From Chloroflexota bacterium (lineage in GTDB: Bacteria; Chloroflexota; Anaerolineae; Aggregatilineales; J027), in assembly GCA_024434115.1 (NCBI GenBank), contig QMIT01000012.1, forward strand, positions 1 through 64,000: a stretch of 64,000 nucleotides of DNA, given 5' to 3'. Shown in pieces: positions 1-8,063 of the stretch. The number at the start of each line of letters is the position of its first letter. Position 1 is the stretch's first letter. A program made the position numbers and the translations under genes. The notes beneath the pieces are model-generated. The model worked only from the letters and a program-made list of their open reading frames with translations. It was not told the origin of the DNA and searched no databases.

Positions 1-1
1 C

Positions 2-856
2 AGCGCCATCAAAGTGAACGCGGGTGAAACCGTCACCTTACGTTTTAGTTCAAAGGACGTGACCCATGGCATCGCCATTGGGCCGGGGTTAGGTATAGAC
101 TTGGGCCATGTTGACCCCGGTCATGTCAAAGAAGTCACCCTGACCTTTGAAAAAACGGGCACCTATACCTTTTATTGTAATACATGGTGTAGTCCTGACC
201 ATTGGCGAATGCGTGGTATCGTGGATGTGACCGATCCAACCAACCCTGATGCCATCCCAATAGCCTATCAAGACCCTATTATCGAGCGGTTGGTAGCGGA
301 GGGGGTGAATATCGACGCGAATCTAGATATGGGTATGGCCGATCACCCCCAACCCGATGTGCTGACATTTGAACAACCGCCTTACGTTGAAAAGGGCCAA
401 ATCTTGGCGGCTTCTCTAACGATTCCATCCGAGCTAGAGGATGCAGAATGGCGGCTTGCCCACACCCCAACGGAAGGGCTAATGCTGCTGCAAGACATGA
501 ATCCCGCTACCCCAATAGGTGACTTAATCCATGTCATCGCTTATCTATGGATCGCGGAGGCCCCATCTGAAGCTATTGAATGGGCTGAAAATTACTTCAA
601 TCAAAATTGTGCGGCCTGTCATGGGCAAACCGGGGAGGGGAATGGCCCTGCGGCTGACCAGACGGCCCAATCGCCTGTCGCCTTTGCGGATTTCACCTAT
701 ATGTTTGGAATGCGGAGTGATGTGCTGTATGCCAAAATTCGGCGTGGCGGCATGGGCACGGATATGCCCAATTTCGGGACGCTACTAACCCCCGAAGAAA
801 CCTTGCGACTGGTTGGCTATCTCTGGCAATTAGCCTTTACAGATGTTACCAATTAG
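2..856 (+). CDS. CuA cupredoxin domain / cytochrome c fusion protein (5' end outside window)
   Basis: The reading frame is open to the first base, so the N-terminus lies outside the window; a GTG at 14 is internal by homology (the frame reads SAIKVNAGETV across it). The first ~75 residues are a cupredoxin domain with a complete CuA ligand set: the His of VTHG and then CNTWCSPDHWRMRG (C-x3-C-x3-H-x2-M). The Trp within the loop and the trailing MRG look more like nitrous-oxide reductase than cytochrome oxidase subunit II, which has Glu there. After a linker, a cytochrome c domain carries CAACH (608-622) and a likely axial Met in GTDMPNF. The protein should pass electrons from CuA to heme c outside the membrane, in a terminal oxidase or Nos/Nor-like complex. 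Family assignment is firm; the actual complex is unknown because the upstream genes are missing. Confidence 0.8.
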   Translation, partial: SAIKVNAGETVTLRFSSKDVTHGIAIGPGLGIDLGHVDPGHVKEVTLTFEKTGTYTFYCNTWCSPDHWRMRGIVDVTDPTNPDAIPIAYQDPIIERLVAEGVNIDANLDMGMADHPQPDVLTFEQPPYVEKGQILAASLTIPSELEDAEWRLAHTPTEGLMLLQDMNPATPIGDLIHVIAYLWIAEAPSEAIEWAENYFNQNCAACHGQTGEGNGPAADQTAQSPVAFADFTYMFGMRSDVLYAKIRRGGMGTDMPNFGTLLTPEETLRLVGYLWQLAFTDVTN

Positions 857-862
857 CGCTTG

Positions 863-964
863 GAGAGGCGGTAACTCGCAATGTCTGGCAGCCTCAACCC
901 GATTGGTCACATTTAGCTTATCTAAAATCCCACTGACGTGATTCCGCACGGTCTTGTCGCGCTA
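863..964 (-). pseudogene. LuxR-type HTH C-terminal fragment (gene remnant)
   Basis: Reading the minus strand from 958 downward gives DKTVRNHVSGILDKLNVTNR followed by VEAAR. This is an excellent match to the second half of a LuxR/FixJ (GerE) DNA-binding helix-turn-helix (typical SEKTVRNHVSNILxKLxVxNRxEAA). An in-frame TAG lies immediately upstream (962-964) and no other LuxR sequence is visible, so this is a decayed remnant squeezed between the CuA/cytochrome gene and the XRE gene. I saw it by translating the stretch by eye; the match covers about 25 residues. Confidence 0.6.
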
Positions 965-997
965 CACCAGATCACATTAGGGAAGGAAGTTTTGTCT

Positions 998-1282
998 ATG
1001 TTCGTATCTAAATTGAGCGAACTACTAGCTAAAAAAAGAGGTGAAGAAGGCCGTATTATTCGCCAAACTGATTTAGATAAAGAAGCTGGCGTTAGAGATG
1101 CGACAGTATCTGAGTGGATGAGCGGAAAACCAATGGCACGCCTCAACGCGGCAACACTATTGGCCTTCTGTGATTACTTTAACTGTGGCCCATGGGATTT
1201 AATTCAACTTGTTAGACCTGAAACGAATGAACAGAACCCTGAAACAAAAACCTACTCCACCCCCACAGCGATTCCAGCGTAG
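998..1282 (+). CDS. XRE/Cro-C1 family helix-turn-helix regulator
   Basis: A 94-residue protein that is essentially a single HTH domain. Residues ~1-70 contain the pattern of an HTH_26/XRE domain (RQTDLDKEAGVRDATVSEWM, then LLAFCDYFNCGPWDLIQ). The ATG at 998 is chosen because GGAAGGAAG (981-989) is a good ribosome site 8 bases upstream; an upstream start at 938 has none and would overlap the LuxR remnant. The C-terminal ~20 residues are low complexity (NEQNPETKTYSTPTAIPA), and their codons form one arm of a strong stem-loop. The target is unknown. It is a solitary regulator beside a tRNA gene, which could be a leftover of a mobile element, though no integrase is present. Confidence 0.8.
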   Translation: MFVSKLSELLAKKRGEEGRIIRQTDLDKEAGVRDATVSEWMSGKPMARLNAATLLAFCDYFNCGPWDLIQLVRPETNEQNPETKTYSTPTAIPA

Positions 1283-1298
1283 ATGGGTGGAGTAGGTT
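1249..1298 (-). terminator. Rho-independent terminator overlapping the XRE 3' end
   Basis: AACCTACTCCACCC (1249-1262) and its perfect complement GGGTGGAGTAGGTT (1285-1298) form a 14-bp stem with a 22-base loop. Read on the minus strand, the stem is followed by TTTTTGTTT, so it should terminate transcription from the tRNA-Val side. On the plus strand it encloses the last codons and the stop of the XRE gene. Confidence 0.7.
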
Positions 1299-1413
1299 AT
1301 CAAAATTGTATTTCTCGGTTTTGGGTTGCCTCCCAACACCGAAAAGGCACCTTAACAACTGAATAGCAAAATAATTACATACCCAAAAGTGGGTATACAG
1401 GCATAAAAAGAGG

Positions 1414-1487
1414 TGGGCACTGAGGGGCTCGAACCCCCGACCTCCCGGGTGTAAGCCGAGCGCTCTGACCAACTGAGCTAAGTGCCC
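1414..1487 (-). tRNA. tRNA-Val (anticodon TAC)
   Basis: The minus strand folds as a full cloverleaf. The acceptor is GGGCACT/AGTGCCC with discriminator A, the D arm is GCTC...GAGC, the anticodon stem is CTCGG/CCGGG around loop CTTACAC (anticodon TAC), and the T arm is GGGGG TTCGAGC CCCTC. The length is 74 bases. The 3' CCA is not fully encoded (A-CC-T follows). A small hairpin with ACCCA/TGGGT at ~1381-1394 lies downstream, before the stronger terminator at 1249-1298. Confidence 0.95.
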
Positions 1488-1582
1488 AAGCTATGTGGGA
1501 TTATACGGTCTATCAGGGGTTTAAGTCAAGAGGACGAGTTTTTACCGTTTTACCCACCCACCCTCTTTTGCAATCCAATTCA

Positions 1583-2143
1583 TCAATTTGCGCCGTGTGC
1601 TTTCAACAAAGTCACCATTGCCGTATTCTGTTGCTCAGTTGCCGCATCCAAGGGGGTCTTGCCTTGATAATTTTGGGTCTGCACATCCGCCCCATGCTCT
1701 AAGAGCCATTTCAACATCGGCTCATGACCTTGCCAGATTGCCGCGTGTAGAGCCGATCCCAAACCATCCGTACTGCCAGCGTCATATAACATCTGCGCGA
1801 TTTCGACATCTCCGCTCAACGCTGCATGAAACAAATTGGTAAATCCATGCGCTCCTTTAACCTGTGCCTGTGCCGAGTCATCCTGCAAAAATCTCTGCAC
1901 TTGATCTTTCATGCCCATCATCGCCGCCGTATAAATAGTCAGGGGTGCGCCCTTGTCCAACAAATACTGGGCAATATCACGCCGACCCACATGCGATGCA
2001 GCCCCTAATGCGCTTTCATCAAAGTCAGGGTTGATAACGTTTAATAAACGTGGGTCAGCTTCCAAAAGTTCTTGCACTTTTGCCAAATCAAAATGGGCCA
2101 CTTGTACAAAAGTCTTGATTTCTTCAAGCGTTAATTCAGCCAT
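1583..2143 (-). CDS. Ankyrin-repeat protein
   Basis: A soluble protein of 186 residues with about five ankyrin repeats covering residues ~20-185. Recognisable repeat cores are ALGAASHVGRRDIAQYLLDK, NLFHAALSGDVEIAQMLYDA, ALHAAIWQGHEPMLKWLLEH and TPLDAATEQQNTAMVTLLKA. Ankyrin stacks are protein-binding scaffolds, and the partner cannot be deduced here. There is no signal peptide or membrane segment. The ATG is preceded by TGGAGA at a suitable distance. It is a single-gene unit facing away from the methyltransferase upstream. Confidence 0.85.
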   Translation of the reverse strand: MAELTLEEIKTFVQVAHFDLAKVQELLEADPRLLNVINPDFDESALGAASHVGRRDIAQYLLDKGAPLTIYTAAMMGMKDQVQRFLQDDSAQAQVKGAHGFTNLFHAALSGDVEIAQMLYDAGSTDGLGSALHAAIWQGHEPMLKWLLEHGADVQTQNYQGKTPLDAATEQQNTAMVTLLKAHGAN

Positions 2144-2257
2144 GTGAGGTCTCCATGTAGTTTCGGGGTTTTAGGGATTACTGATGACAAGCTACCTTCG
2201 TTCTCTAGCTTAGAATATAGCACTTCTGTTCTATCACAACAACACCCAAAAACATAA

Positions 2258-2295
2258 CAGGCCACTTATCCCTCCCTCAAAGGATAAATAGCCTG
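2258..2295 (-). other. 14-bp stem-loop in the leader of the ankyrin gene
   Basis: CAGGCCACTTATCC (2258-2271) and GGATAAATAGCCTG (2282-2295) pair over 14 positions. Two C-A mismatches exist in plus-strand RNA, but they become G-U wobbles in minus-strand RNA, so the structure favours minus-strand transcripts, i.e. the 5' leader of the ankyrin gene. A loose T-rich stretch follows on that strand. It may be an attenuator or terminator; no known riboswitch class was recognised. Confidence 0.4.
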
Positions 2296-2381
2296 CTATG
2301 CGCGTCAGGATAACTGAGATGATGACTTTTAATAGTTCTATCAAAACTTGCGATAAACAGATTCTAATATAAATCTGACAC

Positions 2382-2441
2382 GTTACGTCACCGTCACAAA
2401 TATGTCACAATCCAGAAACCGATTGTTACAAAATTGTAACA
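2382..2441 (+). promoter_or_regulatory. Cluster of GTYAC half-sites and an 18-bp palindrome upstream of the methyltransferase
   Basis: GTTAC or GTCAC occurs at 2382, 2387, 2393, 2404 and 2425, with the inverted GTAAC at 2436. The last two belong to a perfect inverted repeat, TGTTACAA-AA-TTGTAACA (2424-2441). The two GTCACAA copies (2393 and 2404) are spaced by 11 bp, one helical turn. This is the look of an operator for a dimeric regulator. Apart from this and the 2258-2295 hairpin, I see nothing else in the 2144-2545 gap. Confidence 0.45.
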
Positions 2442-2545
2442 CCGCCAGTCTATCTATCTGATTTCGCTGCACAACTTTTGAGGGGATCAACAAACCGTCA
2501 ACTACTGTGTACAATAAAGTCATGTGTTCAACAGCTTAGGGATAA

Positions 2546-3400
2546 ATGTTGCCCTCTTCCACCCCTAATTCTACTTCCTTCTCCTATCGAAAATTGTTCG
2601 ATGTTGTCGCCCCACATTATGAGGCGCGTATTATCCGTGCATTCGGCCCCTACGCCGCCAGTCTGGTAGAATGGGCCAATCCTCTACCCCATGAAACTCT
2701 CCTAGATATTGGCACAGGCACAGGCATCGCCGCTCGATTGGCCGCCGTCCATGCCCAACAAGTGATTGGCCTTGATTTTTCCATCCCTATGCTCCAATCG
2801 GCTCAATCGGCGGCAAGCAATCTTGTTTTTGTCCAAGCCGATGCACACGCCCTACCCTTCATAGATGGTTCCTTTGACCTAGTAATCGCCTCTTTTGGGT
2901 TTAACGCTACCCGTCCACAAAAAAGTCTTAAAGAATCATTTCGGGTTTTAAAACCGGGCGGACGGCTAGTTTTTCAAGAATGGGGCGGCCTCCACAAGTT
3001 CGACCAATTAGTCGGAGACGTAATTGCCCCCTATACAGTTGAGGAAAATGTTGCCCCCCCGGAGCTTATCGCCCTACGTGATTTTCTCGACGCTGACCGG
3101 GTATGGCATGAAGATTTACAGGTCGAGGAGGATTATCAGGAATTCCTAGACGCGCTTGGTTTTGTCAACATCACCGCCCATGAATTCGCCCCCCTAAAAT
3201 TGCGCCTCAGTGTTGAAGATTTTATTGATTACAAAACGGCGTGGACATCCCAACTCTATGAATTCGCCGCTATGTCGCCAACTGCCCAACGCGCTTGTCT
3301 TGCCGAATTGGAAAACCGCCTCTACCGCCATGCGGATGAAGATGGCATTCTCACTTATGACCCGTTGATGTTCCGCGTGAAGGCCTATCGAGCCGGTTGA
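2546..3400 (+). CDS. Class I SAM-dependent methyltransferase (UbiE/Methyltransf_11 type)
   Basis: A 284-residue soluble enzyme with the Rossmann-type methyltransferase order. Motif I is LLDIGTGTGIAARLA near residue 50, the acidic end of beta2 is VIGLDFS, the motif II region is VQADAHALPFIDGSFDLVIA, and the post-motif is FRVLKPGGRLVFQEW. It should transfer a methyl group from S-adenosylmethionine to a small molecule, but the C-terminal half gives no substrate clue. The ATG at 2546 has TAGGGAT just upstream. The 3' end overlaps the convergent gene at 3385-3975 by 16 bases. The repeat-rich region upstream suggests specific transcriptional control. Confidence 0.85.
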   Translation: MLPSSTPNSTSFSYRKLFDVVAPHYEARIIRAFGPYAASLVEWANPLPHETLLDIGTGTGIAARLAAVHAQQVIGLDFSIPMLQSAQSAASNLVFVQADAHALPFIDGSFDLVIASFGFNATRPQKSLKESFRVLKPGGRLVFQEWGGLHKFDQLVGDVIAPYTVEENVAPPELIALRDFLDADRVWHEDLQVEEDYQEFLDALGFVNITAHEFAPLKLRLSVEDFIDYKTAWTSQLYEFAAMSPTAQRACLAELENRLYRHADEDGILTYDPLMFRVKAYRAG

Positions 3401-3975
3401 CCATAATCGCGCCCGAAGCCATGCCAGCGAGGTGTCCCAATTGGGACGGCTGATCCTTCAGGATTGGGTGCAAAATAACGAATGCGCCGCACTACCATAT
3501 CCGGCGAAAATAGCCAATCTTGATTCTCCCGCACCACATCCACCTGTACCAAACCATTGCCAAAATAAAGTGTCCCTCCCACCAGTAGTTGACGTTCGGT
3601 AGGATTTGCACCCGTCGTGCCAGCCACATATTGCAATACAGCATGAGATGGCTGCCCCATAGCAGCAAAAACATCTGCCAGTCGAATATCACCACGCATG
3701 GTCAGTTCGAATTCGGTCAATATCTCGCCGTTGGAGCGGGTCGTGCCTGAATAGCGCAAATTGATACGTTCGAGGACTGAAAAGAAGTAGCGTTCCAAAC
3801 CTGTCCCCGGTTGGATACCCTGCCAGCACGGTTGGGGGCACTCACCGGGATCAAGATACGTTTCGGGCAATGGCTGGGTGTTTTGGGTAATCGCACGCAC
3901 TTCAATCAAAACAACCCCACTTAAAATAAACACCGCAACCATCCACGTCAGCAAGATTTGATAGAGTCTTAGCAT
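3385..3975 (-). CDS. Hypothetical membrane-anchored protein
   Basis: Not recognised. It has 196 residues with one N-terminal hydrophobic segment (residues ~4-27, LLTWMVAVFILSGVVLIEV), suggesting a signal anchor with an extracytoplasmic domain. The segment ECPQPCWQGIQPG near residue 50 has two close cysteines that could form a disulfide. The rest looks beta-rich. It starts 10 bases after the debranching-like gene ends and is probably cotranscribed with it; function unknown. Confidence 0.6.
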   Translation of the reverse strand: MLRLYQILLTWMVAVFILSGVVLIEVRAITQNTQPLPETYLDPGECPQPCWQGIQPGTGLERYFFSVLERINLRYSGTTRSNGEILTEFELTMRGDIRLADVFAAMGQPSHAVLQYVAGTTGANPTERQLLVGGTLYFGNGLVQVDVVRENQDWLFSPDMVVRRIRYFAPNPEGSAVPIGTPRWHGFGRDYGQPAR

Positions 3976-3985
3976 GGCCCATCAC

Positions 3986-6088
3986 TTAAAGCGTTGTGGG
4001 ACGGCCCAATTCATGCCACACCCGCAGCACTTCCGCTACACTGGCTGCATGGGCAATTGAACCATGTGGAATATAGGGTGCATCACCGTCAAATACTTCA
4101 GAGAGCGTCCCAACCCCATGATCTTGTACCAAATCCTCATAAGGACGCAGAAAACTCAACGCCGCAGCCGCATCTTGATAAACCGCATAATGGGCGCTGA
4201 TAAATGGCCCAATCAGCCAACCCCATACCGTTCCCTGATGATAGGCCAAGTCCCGTTTTTCATCCGGCCCACTATATTTCCCAATATATTCATCTTCGTC
4301 GCGTCCTAAGGTGCGTAAACCATGCGAGGTCAATAGTTCCCGCGCACACACCTCCAACACCTGCTTGGACTTTTCAGCGTCTCGCAATACGCGGAACGGC
4401 AGGCTGAGTGCCAATAACTGATTGGGGCGTAGGGTATCATCATTCACCAATTCCCCTATCGCCGGCCCCGGCCCATCAATGACATCATAGAGCCAGCCTT
4501 TAATCGCTGACCAAAATCGCTTATTAAAACTTTCGACTGCCCGATTTGCATGGGTTTTATACCGTTCTGCCTCGTCACGTTTATCTAATTTTTCAGCAAG
4601 ATGCTGCATAATAAACAGTGCATTAATCCAGAGTGCATTTACCTCAACAGGCTTGCCCACACGCGGCGTCAGCGCCTTGCCGCTAATCTTAACATCCATC
4701 CATGTCAACTGGGTCGTCGTTGGCACTGCCGTTTTTTCACCCTTATGATCCTGTTTGGTAAAAGAGCCTTCCCCCGCAAATAACAATCCATCTGACGCAT
4801 CTACATGGATATGGAAACGTGTCCCCTTAAAATACCACTCTATCGCCTCATGCAGCACCGGATAGAGCGTTTCAATCAGGGTCTTGTCATCCGGTATCGC
4901 TTGATGATAGGCCCACACCGCAAGAAAATACCATAGCGTTGCATCCACCGTGTTGTAGTCCAGTGGTTTATCCGGCTCGTCAGCCCAATAATTTGGCAGC
5001 ATCCCTTGATCAAATCGTTGGGCATAGGCCCGTAAAATTTGAGCAGCAATTTCAGCCCGTCCAGTTGCCAGTGTCAAGCCCGGTAGCGCCATCATCACCA
5101 CCCGTGTCCAAACTGTAAACCAAGGATAACCCGCGATAATGGCTGGATGGGTATCTTCATCCCCGGACTGTTCTACCAAAAACTGATCTGCGGCCAACAC
5201 CAACTGCTGTATCCATCCCGGCGCTTTTTCAACCTTCGCCTTCAGCAGCAATTTTTTTTGACGTTCTTGTTCTTTTTTAAGGGCTGATTCCCATTTCGCT
5301 GGGGCTTTTTCTTCCAATGTACATGCAATTGCCAGCGGTTGCCCCACTTCCAACACCGCCTCAATTGTGCCTGTCTTAAATAGCGCTTCCTCCTCATTGA
5401 GACCCCGCGCCCCTTCGGAAGTCAGCCGAAACGACCACCACCATTCATTATTGGGAGCTAGACTTCCACCACTGGTCACAATGCGAAATGGAAATGGCAG
5501 TGAATCTGGTGCCGGGGCACTACCCGCATCTTCTTTCGGCAATATATCCAGCATAATACCCTGTTCCCACACCGATGGCGCAATACTGACCGTGAAACTG
5601 CTGCCCCCTTTGGTGCGATCATGATGGGAGCGATACGTCACCAGTGGCTTAATAATCAGCCGAATGGGTTGGTTGCCATGTGTATAATGCCATGTTACAT
5701 AAGTGGTGTTTTCGCCATGTGCCATCCAAATCCGTTGCTCAATCCGCACCCCACCGATGGCCCAACGAAAAACAGGGATATTGCCCTCTAATAAAAATTG
5801 CTCTAAGTTCCGATACCCATCGGGGATCACCACGCCTGCCATCCAATCATGGCTAATCAGGGGCACTCGGCGATTATGAATTTCCACCCACGCATCCATC
5901 GCCGCCACCAACATATACCGATGCGTTGGGGGTTCAAGCGCCACCGTCAGTAAGCCGTGATAACGCCGTGTACGAGCCATCGCTATCGTACCCATCGCAT
6001 AGCTCCCGGTTCCATTGGTCACCAGCCATTCCCGCCGAGTTGCTTGGTTAAACTCTCCGGTAATGCTTCGCCCAAATTGGATGCCCAT
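3986..6088 (-). CDS. Glycogen-debranching-enzyme-like protein (amylo-alpha-1,6-glucosidase family, GDE_N + GDE_C)
   Basis: About 700 residues. The N-terminal ~230 match the GDE_N beta-domain (REWLVTNGTGSYAMGTIAM, RRYHGLLTVA), and residues ~290-690 form the (alpha/alpha)6 GDE_C barrel (AYHQGTVWGWLIGPFISAHY, GTLSEVFDGDAP). The family hydrolyses alpha-1,6 branches of glycogen. The Glu of SEVFDG is kept, but the segment normally reading like WGRD-x-x-I-x-L-x-GL is here WTRVVMMALPGL, so the conserved Asp is replaced by Val. That residue is thought to be catalytic, so activity is doubtful. The ATG at 6088 is chosen; a TTG at 6094 fits the AAGGGAG ribosome site equally well. A CBM48-like protein gene lies just upstream. 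Confidence 0.8.
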   Translation of the reverse strand: MGIQFGRSITGEFNQATRREWLVTNGTGSYAMGTIAMARTRRYHGLLTVALEPPTHRYMLVAAMDAWVEIHNRRVPLISHDWMAGVVIPDGYRNLEQFLLEGNIPVFRWAIGGVRIEQRIWMAHGENTTYVTWHYTHGNQPIRLIIKPLVTYRSHHDRTKGGSSFTVSIAPSVWEQGIMLDILPKEDAGSAPAPDSLPFPFRIVTSGGSLAPNNEWWWSFRLTSEGARGLNEEEALFKTGTIEAVLEVGQPLAIACTLEEKAPAKWESALKKEQERQKKLLLKAKVEKAPGWIQQLVLAADQFLVEQSGDEDTHPAIIAGYPWFTVWTRVVMMALPGLTLATGRAEIAAQILRAYAQRFDQGMLPNYWADEPDKPLDYNTVDATLWYFLAVWAYHQAIPDDKTLIETLYPVLHEAIEWYFKGTRFHIHVDASDGLLFAGEGSFTKQDHKGEKTAVPTTTQLTWMDVKISGKALTPRVGKPVEVNALWINALFIMQHLAEKLDKRDEAERYKTHANRAVESFNKRFWSAIKGWLYDVIDGPGPAIGELVNDDTLRPNQLLALSLPFRVLRDAEKSKQVLEVCARELLTSHGLRTLGRDEDEYIGKYSGPDEKRDLAYHQGTVWGWLIGPFISAHYAVYQDAAAALSFLRPYEDLVQDHGVGTLSEVFDGDAPYIPHGSIAHAASVAEVLRVWHELGRPTTL

Positions 6089-6229
6089 TTTCAAAAATGC
6101 TCCCTTGTAATAACAAAAATCGCCCGCTGCCCTTAGTATACGCTACCTTAAGCAGTGAGCGATGTTTGATAACAAAATAAAATGTCGTTAGCCCTAAAAA
6201 CCGCGCAGCACCTTCAATGTAGAGTTAGA

Positions 6230-6541
6230 CTACCGACGGGTTGAAACCACCGAGTTGTCCCCACTGAAAGGATTGGGCACATACCGATCCGCGTGCCAAT
6301 CATTGTGCCACTGACCGGGATTGCCGCCTTCATGAACCAGATACCGGAACTGGAAATCTTGGTCCAAGGGCAAATCTACCGTAATTTGATAAGATTTGGC
6401 TTTTAGTTCCATCGGGGTCGCTTTTTCATCCCAGTTGTTGAAATCACCAACCAGATAGACCTCAACGGTATCCGACGCAAGCGATTCTGGCAGAACAAAA
6501 GTCACTTTGCATTTGGTTTTCAGGAATTGCTTTTTTAACAT
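6230..6541 (-). CDS. Stand-alone CBM48 / AMPK-beta-type glycogen-binding protein
   Basis: A 103-residue protein covering just one early-set (E-set) immunoglobulin-like domain. VEVYLVGDFNNWDEKATPM and FQFRYLVHEGGNPGQWHNDW are the hallmark CBM48/AMPK-beta glycogen-binding strands. In enzymes this domain precedes the barrel of branching and debranching enzymes; here it is a free protein. GAGGAG sits just ahead of the ATG. It lies 140 bases upstream of the debranching-like gene on the same strand, suggesting it targets that protein to glycogen. The function is inferred from domain and neighbourhood. Confidence 0.8.
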   Translation of the reverse strand: MLKKQFLKTKCKVTFVLPESLASDTVEVYLVGDFNNWDEKATPMELKAKSYQITVDLPLDQDFQFRYLVHEGGNPGQWHNDWHADRYVPNPFSGDNSVVSTRR

Positions 6542-6683
6542 CGAGTCTCCTCGCTTATGAACACTTAAATCTTATTGTACTGATATTTTTGGCGAAAAAT
6601 AAGGCCGTCTTACCACAGCAATTTGTTTGTCTTAACCAAATACTGGGGTTTTGATGTGGTGATTTTTACGAACCACTCACTTT

Positions 6684-6730
6684 TCTTTAAGCCCTTCCCT
6701 GTGTTCGGGGAAGGGTTGGGGATAGGGTTA
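6684..6730. repeat. REP-like palindromic element
   Basis: CCCTTCCC (6692-6699) and GGGAAGGG (6708-6715) form an 8-bp GC-rich hairpin with flanking GGTTGGGGATAGGGTT. Sequences of this style recur as dispersed intergenic repeats in many Chloroflexota and cyanobacterial genomes (from general knowledge, not checked here). It sits just 3' of the LysM lipoprotein gene and may also serve as its transcript end. Confidence 0.45.
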
Positions 6731-6740
6731 TGCTTTGTTC

Positions 6741-7892
6741 TCACCTCCCTTGGACTCCCACACGCGGACTATCCAATGTATTGCTATTGCTATATCCCGC
6801 CCGTGCGAAAATTTGCCCATTCGCCCCGGCAGGTACTAACCAACTAATGCGGCCCCCATCACTCGGCAGTGGGTCACGCCCCACCGTATATTGACTGCCA
6901 TCTGTCCCTACAAAATAGAAATCAATATAGCTGGCATCTGTCGGCGCACCATTCCACGTAATGGTCACTGAGGCGTTCGCGGTCAATAGATAGGTGCGGC
7001 CATCAAAGCCGGAAAATGGCGTAATCTGCAAACTGCCTGTTCCGGTCACATAATTAGGGTCATAAATCACGTGCAAAATATTGGAGGTTGTCGTGCCAAA
7101 TTCGTTTTCAGCGACGGCAGTGAAAAATAATTCCGCATCAAATTCGCTGAACGTATACGATACCCGCGTCCCATCAAAAGGGTCATTATCAATCCCCACC
7201 TGTACCGGTGCGGGGTCTATCGCCGTCGTTCCAGCGTAATAACGTACCTGATCGGCATCACTCACCACTCCGGCATCGAGCGCGACGGTGAGTTGCAGTG
7301 TAATCGAGACCCCATCTGAGCGTAACGAGGTCGGCGAGGCCACCAATTGCTGACGAAATACTGGACGATTGCCTGTCACCACCCCTTGATTTTGGGTCGC
7401 TGTCGGGGTACTGGTGCGAATGGTCGTAAGGGGTTGGGTCGGCACAATAAAGGTGGGGGGAATGGTCAAAACCGCTGTCGCACCAATCGGCAAACTGGGC
7501 AAATAGATGACCTGCCCCACAAAAATCGAATCAGCATTGGTGATACAGTTGCCCTGCTGAATCGCATCTACCGTGGTGCCGAGATTAAATGCAAGGCCGA
7601 AGAGGGTATCACCCGTCGAAACCACATACGGCTGCCACCCCGCCGGAATGACGCACGTCCCAGTTGAGGTAAAGTTGGAAGTCGGCACGATCACCGTTCC
7701 CCCGATGGCAACCGTTGGTGGTGCGAACCCTTGAATGGTGGCGGTGGCGAAATATTGTTGGGTCAACACGGCAGGATTCGGCGGCCCCGGCGTGATGGTG
7801 ATTAGGCGCGGGGTATCGGTTTCATCCCCACCGCCACCACATGCAACCAAAACTAGGGCCAAGAATGTCAATATCCACACCCGATACCGCAT
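6741..7892 (-). CDS. LysM-domain lipoprotein
   Basis: It has 383 residues with a lipoprotein signal ending in the lipobox LVLVACGGGG (Cys ~18), so it should be a lipid-anchored surface protein. A LysM domain lies at ~88-132 (YVVSTGDTLFGLAFNLGTTV, then VGQVIYLPS), a peptidoglycan/GlcNAc-binding fold. After a Thr/Pro-rich linker come beta-sandwich stretches (residues ~175-380) that look like Ig-like modules (VSITLQLTVALDAGVV, NASVTITWNGAP). There is no catalytic motif. GAGAGG precedes the ATG. It is probably a cell-wall-associated binding protein. Confidence 0.8.
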   Translation of the reverse strand: MRYRVWILTFLALVLVACGGGGDETDTPRLITITPGPPNPAVLTQQYFATATIQGFAPPTVAIGGTVIVPTSNFTSTGTCVIPAGWQPYVVSTGDTLFGLAFNLGTTVDAIQQGNCITNADSIFVGQVIYLPSLPIGATAVLTIPPTFIVPTQPLTTIRTSTPTATQNQGVVTGNRPVFRQQLVASPTSLRSDGVSITLQLTVALDAGVVSDADQVRYYAGTTAIDPAPVQVGIDNDPFDGTRVSYTFSEFDAELFFTAVAENEFGTTTSNILHVIYDPNYVTGTGSLQITPFSGFDGRTYLLTANASVTITWNGAPTDASYIDFYFVGTDGSQYTVGRDPLPSDGGRISWLVPAGANGQIFARAGYSNSNTLDSPRVGVQGR

Positions 7893-8063
7893 ATTGGTTG
7901 CCTCTCAGAAATTAGCCCCTCTATTAACATTATCTAATTTAATGGTACGTTTAATGAGCGCTAGAAGCAAGCCTTACGCCTGAAAATTGGGGGCTAAAAA
8001 TGACACAAGCGAACGCTCATCCTTTGATCGGTGTATATTACCCAAAAAGTGGAAAGGCCATTG

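Noticed and set aside
1212..1472. Minus-strand open frame through tRNA-Val
   Set aside because: It reads through the tRNA gene (GRGFEPLSA is the translated T arm) and the terminator.
6623..6847. Plus-strand open frame after the LysM gene
   Set aside because: It is made of the REP-like palindrome and the antisense of the LysM gene end.
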